From Negativicutes bacterium (GTDB lineage Bacteria > Bacillota_C > Negativicutes > Sporomusales_B > JARLHX01): a stretch of DNA of 55,928 bases. The stretch is from assembly GCA_031292015.1 (NCBI GenBank), contig JARLHY010000171.1, positions 1 through 55,928 of the forward strand, in the 5' to 3' direction. The position numbers and the translations under genes are program-made. Under the pieces are notes generated by a model that saw only the letters and a program-made list of their open reading frames with translations, was not told the DNA's origin and did no database searches. Each line of letters opens with the position of its first letter. The stretch's first letter is position 1. This document shows positions 1 through 8,727 of this stretch, in pieces.

Positions 1-125
1 GCATCCGGCTGGAGGACATCAGCGCACTGAAAAATAAGGGGATCGATATCCTGGATATCGGGGTCGCGATTGTCGACGCCCCGCTGCTGGATATGAAACT
101 GGAGGTAGAAGGGGTGGTCGGCTGA
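1..125 (+). CDS. C-terminal end of an unidentified protein (truncated by window edge)
   Basis: An open frame runs in from the left edge (codons start at base 3) and stops with TGA at 123-125, leaving 40 residues ending in LEVEGVVG. The stop overlaps the next ATG by one base (TGATG), so it is the upstream member of the same operon. The fragment has no motif I recognise and no transmembrane stretch. The reading frame is supported by the overlap and by codon usage like the neighbours. Function is unknown; from context it probably belongs to the catabolic operon that follows. Confidence 0.6.
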   Translation, partial: IRLEDISALKNKGIDILDIGVAIVDAPLLDMKLEVEGVVG

Positions 126-1048
126 TGGAGCTCAATCTGCTGGAGAAAACCGAGCTCAAGATATACGGCCTAGCCATGGAAAGCGTCAATCTGAGCCGGG
201 TGGCTGAGGTCGCCGCCGCGGTTCTGGAACTGCCGCCGCGAGAGGTGCTGGTGGTGGATGTGCGGGCAGACCATATCTTCCTGGACATCCTTGTCAAGAC
301 GCTGGATATACGGCAGATCATCGGCAAGGAAGTCGCCCTGCTGGACGCCCTGCGGACGATCGAGGGACTTGTCGTCAGGGAAGGGGCCTATATCGATTCA
401 GCCGGCGTCATGGGGCTGATCGGCTGCGGCGAAGACGAGGCGACCGCCATCGCGGCCCGGGTGGAGAGTCTGGGCGGAGAGATCGAACGCGGCGTGCTGA
501 AACGGGCCCTGGTGTTCGCCACCGGCTTCGAGGTCCAGCAGGGGATGATTGAGGACACCAATTCACCATATCTTATTGCGACGTTGCGGGAGTGGGGCTA
601 TGCGGCCGATTTCGGCGGCATCCTGGAGGACGACGCCGACGTTATCGCCCACAGGCTGCGGGACGCGGCGGAGCGGGGCTTCGGCCTGGTGATCACCACC
701 GGCGGCGTAGGGGCCGAAGACAAGGATTTTTCTGTCGAGGCCCTGACCCGGATCGACCGGGAGGCCGCCACACCCTGGATCGTCAAGTTTCAGGCCGGGA
801 CCGGCCGCCATGTGAAAGAGGGCGTCCGGATCGGAGTGGGCCAGTACGGGCTGACGACCTATGTCAATCTGCCCGGCCCCCACGACGAGGTGGTCGCCGC
901 CGCTGCGGCCCTCGTCCGCCACTGCGACACCGGCCGCGTCGACAAGAACGCCCTGGCCGGCGACGTCGTCCAGATCCTGAGGGAGAAGCTGCAGCACAAA
1001 CACTGGCACGCCCACAGCCATCATGAACGGAGGGATAATCATGGATAA
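125..1048 (+). CDS. Molybdopterin-binding (MoaB/CinA-like) domain protein with histidine-rich tail
   Basis: A 307-residue protein in two parts. Residues 1 to about 135 form an unrecognised alpha/beta region. From about residue 140 (VFATGFEVQQGMIED) it resembles the MoCF/CinA fold used to bind molybdopterin, including a TTGGVGAEDKDF stretch that matches the family's GG(T/V)G signature. The last 20 residues are histidine-rich (HKHWHAHSHH), suggesting metal binding. Stand-alone MoCF domains either make molybdenum cofactor or act as family members of unknown role; position at the head of an aromatic-type catabolic operon favours a special role rather than general cofactor synthesis. A GGGGTGG site at 111-117 supports this start. 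The gene overlaps the next one by 8 bases. The fold call is fairly secure; the role is not. Confidence 0.6.
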   Translation: MELNLLEKTELKIYGLAMESVNLSRVAEVAAAVLELPPREVLVVDVRADHIFLDILVKTLDIRQIIGKEVALLDALRTIEGLVVREGAYIDSAGVMGLIGCGEDEATAIAARVESLGGEIERGVLKRALVFATGFEVQQGMIEDTNSPYLIATLREWGYAADFGGILEDDADVIAHRLRDAAERGFGLVITTGGVGAEDKDFSVEALTRIDREAATPWIVKFQAGTGRHVKEGVRIGVGQYGLTTYVNLPGPHDEVVAAAAALVRHCDTGRVDKNALAGDVVQILREKLQHKHWHAHSHHERRDNHG

Positions 1049-1826
1049 AAATACCATAGCGCTGCTGGCAGGGGAACTATACGCCGCAGAGATGACCGGC
1101 AGCCCGATCGAGGCGCTCACTGCGCGCTATCCGGAGATCACCAATGAAGAGGCCTATCAGATCCAGCTTGAAGGGATGAAGCTGCGGCTGGCGGACGGCC
1201 ATACAATCGTAGGCAAAAAGATCGGCCTGACCAGCAGGGCCATGCAGACCGCCCTGGGCGTTTTCGAGCCTGACTATGGCTACATCACCGACAAGATGAT
1301 GGTGCTGGACGGCGATCCGCTGACGATGGATTCGCTTATCGCCCCCAAAGTGGAGGCGGAAATCGCCTTTGTCCTGAAATCCGATCTTGTCGGTCCCGGC
1401 GTTACCGTCGCCCGGGTACTGGCCGCCACAGCCGGGATTATGCCGGCCCTGGAGATCATCGATACCCGGATCAAAGACTGGAAAATAAAGATTCAGGATA
1501 CCATCGCCGACGGCGCTTCCATCGGGCGGGTCCTGGTCAGCGGACAGCTGATCCCGGTGACCGGCCTGGATATGCGGCTGATGGGGCTGGTGCTGGAAAA
1601 GAACGGCGAGGTCGTTACCACTGCCGCCGGCGCGGCCGTCCTGGGGCATCCGGCCAACGCCGTGGCCTGGCTTGCCAACAAGCTCGCCAGCTACGGCATT
1701 TCCCTGAAGGCCGGCGAGATCGTGATGTCCGGTTCGCTGACCGCGGCGTGCCCGGTGGCCGCCGGCGACATAGTGCGGGCCAGCTTTGACTATATGGGTT
1801 CAGTAGGGGCAAGATTTGTCAAATAA
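1041..1826 (+). CDS. 2-oxopent-4-enoate hydratase / 4-oxalocrotonate decarboxylase family
   Basis: A 261-residue enzyme of the MhpD/DmpE/DmpH family, which adds water to 2-hydroxypenta-2,4-dienoate to give 4-hydroxy-2-oxovalerate, or in the DmpH branch decarboxylates 4-oxalocrotonate. Family marks visible are KKIGLTS near residue 60, EAEIAFVL near 110 for the metal-binding acidic residues, LEIIDTRI near 145 and the C-terminal [12 protein letters not shown]. Length is typical. The ATG at 1041 is chosen over an ATG at 1023 because GGAGG at 1030-1034 sits 6 bases upstream of it. It is followed directly by the dehydrogenase and aldolase that consume its product, so the hydratase role is most likely; DmpE and DmpH cannot be separated by eye. 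Confidence 0.85.
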   Translation: MDKNTIALLAGELYAAEMTGSPIEALTARYPEITNEEAYQIQLEGMKLRLADGHTIVGKKIGLTSRAMQTALGVFEPDYGYITDKMMVLDGDPLTMDSLIAPKVEAEIAFVLKSDLVGPGVTVARVLAATAGIMPALEIIDTRIKDWKIKIQDTIADGASIGRVLVSGQLIPVTGLDMRLMGLVLEKNGEVVTTAAGAAVLGHPANAVAWLANKLASYGISLKAGEIVMSGSLTAACPVAAGDIVRASFDYMGSVGARFVK

Positions 1827-1845
1827 ATTACAGGAGGTGCAGGGG

Positions 1846-2727
1846 ATGGGCAAAAAGCTGCGGACCGCTGTACTAGGACCAGGAAATATCGGAATCGACC
1901 TTATGTTGAAGCTGCTGCGCAGCCCGAGTCACGAAGTCGTGCTGATGGCTGGCATTGATCCTCAATCGGAAGGATTAAAAATTGCGGCACAAAAGGGAAT
2001 AGCCACCTCGCTGGAAGGGATCCAGGGAGTGCTGGCTGCCAGCAATCTCGACATTGTTTATGACGCCACCGGCGCCAAGCCCCACCTTGCCCACGCGCCG
2101 CTTCTGAAACAGGCCGGCATTTTTGCCGTCGACCTGACGCCGGCCGCGGTCGGCCCTTATGTGGTGCCTTCGGTCAATATTGACGAGCATATGGGCAAAG
2201 CGATGAACGTCAATCTGATCACCTGCGGCGGACAGGCGACCATTCCCATCGTTTACGGCATCAGCCGGGTAACGCCGGTGGACTACGCCGAGATCGTCGC
2301 CACCATCTCCAGCCGCAGCGCCGGACCGGGCACACGGAAAAACATCGACGAGTTTACCCAGACTACCCGTCGGGCCCTTGAGGTCGTCGGCGGCGCCGCC
2401 AAGGCCAAGGCCATCATCGTTCTCAACCCGGCCGAGCCGCCGATTCTGATGCGCAATACCATCTACGCCATGTGCGACACAACCAAAATCGAAGCAATCG
2501 TCAAATCGGTGGAGGATATAGTGGCCACGGTCAGACAATATGTACCGGGCTACCGGTTGAAGGTTCCGCCATACGCCGACGGCGACAGGGTCGTGGCTAT
2601 GATCGAAGTCACCGGCGCGGGCGACTATCTGCCGAAATATTCGGGCAACCTGGATATCATAACCGCCGCGGCGGTGGCGATCGGCGAGCGCTACGCCCAA
2701 TTCAGAGAAAAGGGGGCGATGAAATGA
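1846..2727 (+). CDS. mhpF: Acetaldehyde dehydrogenase (acylating), DmpF/MhpF type
   Basis: A 293-residue NAD- and CoA-dependent enzyme converting acetaldehyde to acetyl-CoA. The N-terminal Rossmann motif GPGNIG is at residues 11-16, the catalytic cysteine lies in NLITCGGQA (C127), and the [17 protein letters not shown] segment is typical of the meta-cleavage type. This family works as a tight complex with the aldolase, passing acetaldehyde through an internal channel, and that partner is the next gene, overlapping it by ATGA. The start is set at 1846 by the AGGAGGTG site at 1832-1839; an upstream in-frame ATG at 1816 overlaps the previous gene and has no such site. Identification is firm. Confidence 0.92.
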   Translation: MGKKLRTAVLGPGNIGIDLMLKLLRSPSHEVVLMAGIDPQSEGLKIAAQKGIATSLEGIQGVLAASNLDIVYDATGAKPHLAHAPLLKQAGIFAVDLTPAAVGPYVVPSVNIDEHMGKAMNVNLITCGGQATIPIVYGISRVTPVDYAEIVATISSRSAGPGTRKNIDEFTQTTRRALEVVGGAAKAKAIIVLNPAEPPILMRNTIYAMCDTTKIEAIVKSVEDIVATVRQYVPGYRLKVPPYADGDRVVAMIEVTGAGDYLPKYSGNLDIITAAAVAIGERYAQFREKGAMK

Positions 2728-3737
2728 AAAAGATCCGGATTATCGACACATCTTTGCGCGACGGCATGCATGCCATCAGCCATCAGCTGACACCGGAGCA
2801 GATGGCAGGCATCGCCGCCGGCCTTGACGCCGCGGGCGTGGACACCATCGAAGTGGGCCACGGCGACGGGTTGGGCGGTTCTTCGCTGCAGTACGGTTTC
2901 GCCAAGGCCACCGACCGGGAATACCTGGCGGCGGTGGGCAAGGCGGTGAAAAGGGCCAAGATCGACATCCTGCTGATCCCCGGCATCGGCACCATCGACG
3001 ACCTGAAGTCGGTAATGGAGTTTGGTGTGAAGACAGTGCGGGTTACGACCCATGTCACCGAGGCTGACGTGGGTGAACAGCATATCAGTTTTGCCAAGAA
3101 AAACGGACTGGAAGCGGTGGGCTTCCTGATGATGAGCCACATGGTGCCGCCGGAAAAGGTTGCTGAACAGGCCAAGCTGTTTGAAAGCTACGGCGCCGAC
3201 TATATCAATGTGGCCGACTCGGCCGGGGCGATGCTGCCCAAAGACGCGGCCGACCGCATCAGGGCCGTCAAGGCTGCGGTGTCCGTACCGGTAGGGTTCC
3301 ACGCCCACAATAATCTCGGTCTGGCCATTGGCAATACTCTCGCCGCCATCGAGGCCGGAGCCGATGTGGTGGACGGAGCGATCCGCGGCTTCGGCGGCGG
3401 GGCCGGCAACACCCAACTGGAAGTCCTGGTCGCTGTTCTGAAAAAGCTGGGCTATGAAACAGGCATCGACCTGTACAAGATCATGGATGTCGCCGCGGAA
3501 CTTGTTGATCCGATCCTGCCCCGGCCACAGGTGGTAAGCAATGACGCTCTGGCTATCGGCTACGCCGGGGCCTACAGCAGCTTTTTGCTCCACGCCCGGC
3601 GGGCGGCGGAGAAGTTCGACGTGGATTGCCGCGATATTCTGATCGAACTGGGCCGGCGCAAAGTGGTCGGCGGCCAGGAAGACCTGATTATCGATGTGGC
3701 CATCGACCTGGCCAAAGCCAAAGGCCGGGTCGTATAA
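2724..3737 (+). CDS. mhpE: 4-hydroxy-2-oxovalerate aldolase
   Basis: A 337-residue class II pyruvate aldolase of the DmpG/MhpE type, cleaving 4-hydroxy-2-oxovalerate into pyruvate and acetaldehyde. The TIM-barrel start IIDTSLRDG (residues 6-14) carries the metal-binding aspartate and catalytic arginine, and [10 protein letters not shown] near residue 195 supplies the two metal-binding histidines. The C-terminal part is the communication domain that docks on the acetaldehyde dehydrogenase. It starts at the ATG overlapping the dehydrogenase stop (2724), which implies translational coupling and equal amounts of the two partners. Together the pair yields pyruvate and acetyl-CoA, both useful to an acetogen. 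Confidence 0.92.
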   Translation: MKKIRIIDTSLRDGMHAISHQLTPEQMAGIAAGLDAAGVDTIEVGHGDGLGGSSLQYGFAKATDREYLAAVGKAVKRAKIDILLIPGIGTIDDLKSVMEFGVKTVRVTTHVTEADVGEQHISFAKKNGLEAVGFLMMSHMVPPEKVAEQAKLFESYGADYINVADSAGAMLPKDAADRIRAVKAAVSVPVGFHAHNNLGLAIGNTLAAIEAGADVVDGAIRGFGGGAGNTQLEVLVAVLKKLGYETGIDLYKIMDVAAELVDPILPRPQVVSNDALAIGYAGAYSSFLLHARRAAEKFDVDCRDILIELGRRKVVGGQEDLIIDVAIDLAKAKGRVV

Positions 3738-3839
3738 CCCTGTAATGACAGCCAGTGATGACGGCTGAGCTCTTGCCGACTCCCTGCCCTGACAGGCAGG
3801 GAAATTGCCGGGGCGACGCCGGGTGAAGGAGAGTTGAGG

Positions 3840-5186
3840 ATGAAGAGTACTTCGTTACGGCAATGGCTGGGCACACTCAAAGACGCCGGGCTGCTGCGGA
3901 CAGTCAGCCGGCAGGTCGATCTTCGCTACGAGCTGCCTGCGGTGATCAAAAAAGCCGACGGACGCTTTGCGGTTCAGTTCAACAAACCGAGTCAGGGAAC
4001 CATGCCGGTGGTGGCCGGTTATGCCGGCAGCCGCGCCATGCTCGCCCTGGCGATGGGAGTTCCGCTGGAGAAGGTTTCCGAGCAGTTTTACTGGGCGCAG
4101 GCCAATCCGGTGGAATGCCGGCTGGTCGATAAAAGCGCTGCGCCGGTCAAAGAAGTGATCACAACCAAGGTCGATCTGGGTCAGCTGCCGATACCGACCC
4201 ATCATGAGAAGGACGCCGGGCCCTATATCACCGGCGCGCTGCTTGTCGCCAAGGATCCGGTGACAGGAGCGAGGAATGTATCGATCCATCGGCTGCAGGT
4301 GACCGGACCGGATCGGCTCGGGATCCTCGTGCTGCCGCGGCATCTGGCCCACTTTTTCCAGGCTGCGGAAAGCTGCGGCCGGCCGCTGGACATCGCGCTG
4401 GCCATCGGGGTCGACCCGCTGCTGCTGCTGTGCTCGCAAGCCATCGCCCCCCTGGGGTTCGATGAGTTTACCATCGCCGGCGCGCTTTACGGCAAGCCGC
4501 TGGAATTGGTGAAATGCGAGACGGTGGATGTGGAGGTGCCGGCTCAGGCCGAGATCGTACTGGAAGGCCGCCTGCTGCCCGGGGTGCGCGAGACGGAAGG
4601 GCCTTTCGGGGAGTATCCGAAATATTATGGCCCGGCTTCTCTTAAACCGGTAATCCAGCTGACGGCGATGACCACCCGGGCCAACCCGCTTTACCATACT
4701 ATTTTGCCGGCGACCATGGAGCATATGCTGCTGGGGGCCATTCCCCGGGAGTGCGGGATGCTCCAGATGGTGCGCCAGGCCGTACCCAGCGCCGTGGGAG
4801 TGCATCTCACCCCGGGCGGCACCTGCCGCTACCACGCGGTAGTGGCCATCGACAAGCGCTATGAGGGTGAAGCCAAAAACGCCATGTTCGCCGCTTTCGC
4901 CAGCACCCAGGAAGTCAAGCGGGTGGTGGTGGTGGACCAAGATGTCGATATCTATGATCCGGTGGATGTGGAGTGGGCCATCGCTACCCGCTTCCAGGCC
5001 GGGCGGGACCTTTTCGTCGCCGGGGGGGCGCTGGGCAGCAAGCTCGATCCTTCGGCCGAAGACGGCATCAGCGACAAGCTGGGAATCGACGCCACCGTGC
5101 CGATGGGGGCGGACCCGTTCCGGTTCGAACGTATCCGCATCCCGGGGGAGACGGACTGCAAGCTGGACGACTATCTGGATAAATAG
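3840..5186 (+). CDS. UbiD-family prenylated-FMN decarboxylase
   Basis: A 448-residue member of the UbiD/Fdc family, which decarboxylates (or in reverse carboxylates) unsaturated or aromatic acids using prenylated FMN. The active-site motif ETEGPFGEYPKYYG is present: E253 and E258 have the same spacing as the two catalytic glutamates of fungal Fdc1 (E277/E282). ARNVSIHRLQ near residue 143 matches the substrate and cofactor-binding region. The ATG at 3840 follows GAAGGAGA with good spacing. No UbiX flavin prenyltransferase is in the window, so cofactor would come from elsewhere. Its place after the meta-cleavage trio and before a BenE-like transporter suggests an aromatic or dienoic acid substrate, which cannot be named from sequence. 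Confidence 0.88.
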   Translation: MKSTSLRQWLGTLKDAGLLRTVSRQVDLRYELPAVIKKADGRFAVQFNKPSQGTMPVVAGYAGSRAMLALAMGVPLEKVSEQFYWAQANPVECRLVDKSAAPVKEVITTKVDLGQLPIPTHHEKDAGPYITGALLVAKDPVTGARNVSIHRLQVTGPDRLGILVLPRHLAHFFQAAESCGRPLDIALAIGVDPLLLLCSQAIAPLGFDEFTIAGALYGKPLELVKCETVDVEVPAQAEIVLEGRLLPGVRETEGPFGEYPKYYGPASLKPVIQLTAMTTRANPLYHTILPATMEHMLLGAIPRECGMLQMVRQAVPSAVGVHLTPGGTCRYHAVVAIDKRYEGEAKNAMFAAFASTQEVKRVVVVDQDVDIYDPVDVEWAIATRFQAGRDLFVAGGALGSKLDPSAEDGISDKLGIDATVPMGADPFRFERIRIPGETDCKLDDYLDK

Positions 5187-5197
5187 GAGGTGGGGGA

Positions 5198-6301
5198 ATG
5201 GCCCCTGTTTATCAGCAGCGGCTTGAAAAAGCCCAGAAGATGATGACTGCTGCAGGCATTGATGTGCTGTTTGTCAACAACCGGGAGAATCTGATCTATT
5301 TTACCGGCATCACCCAGATGGAATGCCTGGCTGTCCTCATACCGCGGGAAGGCGAGGCCTGCGCTGTCACGTTATGGCTGGATACCGCCTATGTCCGGCA
5401 GGAGTCGGGCCTTGTCACTTATGGTTACCACTTTCCCCGGCAGTCCCTGGCCCAGGTGTGTATCGAGAAAATCAGGACCTTCGGCTTTGCCGAGCCACGG
5501 CTGGGTTTTGAGCGTTATTTTGTTCCTGTCGCCGTTTATGACGCCCTGCGGAGCGTTTTTCCCGAAAAGGGTTTTGTCAACGCCGGTGAACTGTTCTATC
5601 GCCTCCGGGCGGTAAAGGACGCGCAGGAGATTGGGCTGATGCGGCAGGCCGGCCGGATGGTCACCGCCGGGATGGCCGCCGCCGCCGGGGCTGTGAAGCC
5701 GGGGATCAAAGAGCTGGACGTCCTGGCTGAGGCGGAATATGCCATGCTGAAGGCCGGGTCGGACGGTTCGCCTTTCCGGCCGCAGGTGGTGTCAGGCGAG
5801 CGGGCGCTACTTACCCATCCGGCAGCCAGCAGCAAGGCCATTCTTCCGGGCGAAATCGTGGTGATTCACCTGGGAGCGGCCTGCGCCGGCTATTGCGCGA
5901 AAATGTGCCGGACGGTGGCTGTCGGCGACATTCCTGCCGGCCAACGCAAGGTCTATGAACTGCTCAGGCAGGCCCAGAATGCCGCGGTCGCCGCGCTGCG
6001 GCCGGGAGCGGCTGCCCATGAAGTGGATGCCGCCGCCAGGGCGCTTGTGGCCGAGGCCGGGTTTGAGCCTTACTACCTTGAGCAGATCGGCTACGGAGTC
6101 GGGCTGCGCCAATCCGAGTTTTACCCTGTCCTCGGCAAAGGCAGGCCGGAATTGATCGAAGCCGGCATGGTGGTGGACCTGCTCCTGCCGACGGTTTACA
6201 AGAAGGACATCGGCGGTCCGCGCATCACCGACTGCATTCATGTCGGCGCGGACGCCAACGAGTGGCTGACCGATTATCCCCGCGAACTGATTCAGGTTTA
6301 A
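5198..6301 (+). CDS. Creatinase/aminopeptidase P-like (M24) protein lacking metal ligands
   Basis: A 367-residue protein with the two-domain M24 layout: an N-terminal creatinase domain (about 1-130, NRENLIYFTG) and a pita-bread catalytic domain. In metallo members five ligands (D, D, H, E, E) bind two metals. Here the matching positions read IHLGA (H224 for D), CAKMCRT (K235 for D), YGVGLRQSEF for the usual HGIGL, DLLLPTVY for the usual EPG.Y, and RITDC for RIED. All five appear replaced. That is the pattern of non-metal members such as creatinase, so the likely activity is C-N hydrolysis of a small substrate, or none, rather than peptide cleavage. It starts 11 bases after ubiD with GGAGGTGG upstream, so the two are co-transcribed. 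Confidence 0.75.
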   Translation: MAPVYQQRLEKAQKMMTAAGIDVLFVNNRENLIYFTGITQMECLAVLIPREGEACAVTLWLDTAYVRQESGLVTYGYHFPRQSLAQVCIEKIRTFGFAEPRLGFERYFVPVAVYDALRSVFPEKGFVNAGELFYRLRAVKDAQEIGLMRQAGRMVTAGMAAAAGAVKPGIKELDVLAEAEYAMLKAGSDGSPFRPQVVSGERALLTHPAASSKAILPGEIVVIHLGAACAGYCAKMCRTVAVGDIPAGQRKVYELLRQAQNAAVAALRPGAAAHEVDAAARALVAEAGFEPYYLEQIGYGVGLRQSEFYPVLGKGRPELIEAGMVVDLLLPTVYKKDIGGPRITDCIHVGADANEWLTDYPRELIQV

Positions 6302-6378
6302 CTTACGCCAACATCCGGTGCATCCTTCGGCAGGAAGGAACGATATAACATTTCAACACACAAGGAGGCGAATTTGAA

Positions 6379-7626
6379 GTGATAATGGAAAAAGGGTACA
6401 ATCTCGGGGACAGTCTGAAGCTGGTGGTGCGGAACATCAATGCGGCAGCGGTGGGAACAGGACTTGTGGCCACGCTGTTCAGCACTTTGGGGCCGGGAGT
6501 CATCGTGATGAACGCCGCCAAACAGGGCGGGTTTACCGACGCTCAGGCCGTATCCTGGCTGCTGGGGATTTACGCCTTCGGCGGGCTGTCGACCATGTTC
6601 ATGTCTCTGCGCTACCGGATACCGGTGGTCATTGCCTACAGCATCCCGGGCGCTATTCTGCTCAGCAAGGTGTTGTCGCAGTTCACCATCAGCGAGGCGG
6701 TGGGAGCTTACATGGTGGTTGGTGTGGCGACTTTCCTGCTTACCGTGACCGGCGCCATCAAAAGAGTGGTGGATCACATCCCGGTTCCCATCATGCTGGG
6801 AATGGTCGGTGGCGTGCTGCTGAGTTTCGGTGTCGGCCTGTTCTCGGCTTCCATCAACAACCCTTCTATTTACGGCATCATGGTCATTCTCTTCTTTGTG
6901 ATGATGGGCTTCCGCCAGATCAGCCAGAAATTCCCGCCGATCATCATCGCCGGCATCGTGGGCGCCTGCCTGCTGTACGCTTCCGGCCTGGTGAAGCCGG
7001 TCAACCTGACCTGGGAGTTTGCCCAGCCTGTACTGGAGTTCCCCACGCTAAGCCTGAAAGCCATATTGAATATCAGCATTCCGCTCTTTTTCCTTGTCAT
7101 CGGCGTTCAGAACATCCAGGCGGTCGGCGTTCTGCTGGCTGAGGGCTATAAGCCGCCGATCAACTCGATGTATCTGGTTCCCAGTATCGGCGCCTTCATC
7201 AACGGCTTTCTCGGCGCCCACCCGGCGGTAACGGCCGGCCCCAGTACCGCCATCTGTTCCAGTTCGGCCGCCGGTGAGCGCAAAGACATGCGGTTCATCG
7301 CCGCTTTTTTCGAAGGAATCTTCTGGTTCGTGTTCGCCCTGTCGGCCAAAGTCGCCGTGGATGCCGTAAAACTGGTTCCGCCTGAGTTCACGGCGGTGCT
7401 GACAGGCCTGGCGATGTTCGACGTGTTCGGCAGCGCCTTCCGGGGCGCGTTTACTACCCAGTTCCGCTCCGGAGCGGTGGTCGCCTTCTTCGTGGCCATC
7501 ACCAACCTTTCGATTTTCAACGTCGGGGCGCCTTTCTGGGCGATTGTCCTCGGGGTACTGACCTCTCTCATGGTGGAGCGCCATGACTTCAAATTCATGA
7601 AAGACAGCAGCAAAGCCCAGAGTTAA
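6379..7626 (+). CDS. Benzoate:H+ symporter family permease (BenE-like)
   Basis: A 415-residue integral membrane protein with about 12 hydrophobic segments and a short charged C-terminus. The run NINAAAVGTGLVATLFSTLGPGVIV, the paired GAHPAVTAGPSTAIC segment and the C-terminal GAPFWAIVLG resemble the BenE family of aromatic acid symporters, distantly related to the NCS2 purine permeases. GTG at 6379 is chosen because AAGGAGG at 6362-6368 is 10 bases upstream; an in-frame ATG at 6385 is the alternative. It closes the catabolic operon and is followed by a strong terminator. A carboxylated aromatic substrate fits the UbiD gene upstream, but specificity is an inference. Confidence 0.78.
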   Translation: MIMEKGYNLGDSLKLVVRNINAAAVGTGLVATLFSTLGPGVIVMNAAKQGGFTDAQAVSWLLGIYAFGGLSTMFMSLRYRIPVVIAYSIPGAILLSKVLSQFTISEAVGAYMVVGVATFLLTVTGAIKRVVDHIPVPIMLGMVGGVLLSFGVGLFSASINNPSIYGIMVILFFVMMGFRQISQKFPPIIIAGIVGACLLYASGLVKPVNLTWEFAQPVLEFPTLSLKAILNISIPLFFLVIGVQNIQAVGVLLAEGYKPPINSMYLVPSIGAFINGFLGAHPAVTAGPSTAICSSSAAGERKDMRFIAAFFEGIFWFVFALSAKVAVDAVKLVPPEFTAVLTGLAMFDVFGSAFRGAFTTQFRSGAVVAFFVAITNLSIFNVGAPFWAIVLGVLTSLMVERHDFKFMKDSSKAQS

Positions 7627-7690
7627 TGCGGTGGACCTACGGTGCCACGTAAAAACATGCAGAATATATGGTGCAACAAAAACAAAAGCC

Positions 7691-7725
7691 AAAAAAAGGT
7701 TCCCGCATCAGCGGGAACCTTTTTT
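7691..7725 (+). terminator. Rho-independent terminator of the first operon
   Basis: A perfect hairpin with AGGTTCCCGC / GCGGGAACCT arms and the loop ATCA, with flanking A and T runs that extend the stem. It lies 65 bases after the BenE-like gene. Because it has an A-run on one side and a T-run on the other it could act in both directions. Confidence 0.9.
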
Positions 7726-7841
7726 GGCAGGGGACAGATTGGTAAAATCTATCAGAGGATTCGCGACCGCTGTATGGAATTAGTAAACAGGAAAAGCTCC
7801 GTTTTTGCTGCAGAATATGTGAACTACAGGGGGAATCGAAT

Positions 7842-8687
7842 ATGGAGAAGCTGTCGGGAGAACAAATTTTGGACATGGTAACAGCCATTGCCCCGGTTCT
7901 CAATGAATTTGTCGCTGCGGATGTGGGAATATCGGTGATCAAAAACGGTTTTTATACAGCCTATGTGCCTGGCAAGAGGCTGGATCTCGGCAACAAAGCA
8001 GGCGATCCGGTAAAAGGGAATATCAGCAAGGAATGTCTGGCCACCGGAAAAAGGATTATCCGGGTGGTCCCGAGCGAAAAATCGCCTTATGGCATACCTT
8101 ACGTTGCCTGTGCTCTGCCGGTGAGTGACGGCGGCAAAGTACTCGGCTGCATCACGACGACCCAGACGGTCACCACCCAGGAACGGGTGGGGAAAATAGC
8201 CCAGCAGATGGCGGCATCTTCCGAGGAATTCGCCGCCAACATGCATGAGATGACCGGCCAGGCCACCGAACTGGCCGAAACCAGCAGCGCGCTGGATTTG
8301 CTTGGCCGGGAACTGGCTGAGGCTACCCATAAGACTGACCAGGTGGTGTCCTTTATCACCCATGTGGCCAAGCAGACCAACCTGCTGGGCCTGAACGCCG
8401 CCATCGAGGCGGCCCGGGTCGGCGAGGCCGGGCGGGGCTTTGGCGTGGTGGCTGAGGAAGTGCGCAAACTGGCTGGGGCCAGTTCGGACTCGGTGAAAAA
8501 CATAACTCTGTCCCTAACTGAAGTCGACACACTGATCCGGCAGCTCACCGAGAAAGTAAACAGTATCGATTATGCCCTGCAGGGCCAGACGGCCGCTGTG
8601 CAGGAACTGGCCGAAGTCAGCAGGAAAATGGCCGAGATGGCGTCCGACTTGTCGAAAGTGGCGGAAACCATGTTTGAAGAAGGCTAG
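7842..8687 (+). CDS. Soluble chemoreceptor-like sensor (MCP signalling domain)
   Basis: A 281-residue protein without transmembrane segments. Residues 1-115 form a small sensor domain of the kind often found in anaerobe cytoplasmic receptors ([25 protein letters not shown]). From about 120 it carries a chemoreceptor signalling coil with the conserved hairpin tip [19 protein letters not shown] and [10 protein letters not shown]. The coil is shorter than in full receptors, which suggests a cytoplasmic signalling partner rather than a flagellar array receptor. It lies 40 bases upstream of a sigma-54 activator and is probably co-transcribed with it, so both may sense the same ligand. AGGGGG at 7828-7833 supports the start. 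Confidence 0.85.
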   Translation: MEKLSGEQILDMVTAIAPVLNEFVAADVGISVIKNGFYTAYVPGKRLDLGNKAGDPVKGNISKECLATGKRIIRVVPSEKSPYGIPYVACALPVSDGGKVLGCITTTQTVTTQERVGKIAQQMAASSEEFAANMHEMTGQATELAETSSALDLLGRELAEATHKTDQVVSFITHVAKQTNLLGLNAAIEAARVGEAGRGFGVVAEEVRKLAGASSDSVKNITLSLTEVDTLIRQLTEKVNSIDYALQGQTAAVQELAEVSRKMAEMASDLSKVAETMFEEG

Positions 8688-8727
8688 GCGAAGGGCTGGC
8701 GATCAATCTTTGACGGAGGAAGCCCCC

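Noticed and set aside
3783..3802. Terminator between the aldolase and ubiD genes
   Set aside because: CCCTGCC/GGCAGGG forms a hairpin, but no T-run follows and the genes on both sides look like one operon.
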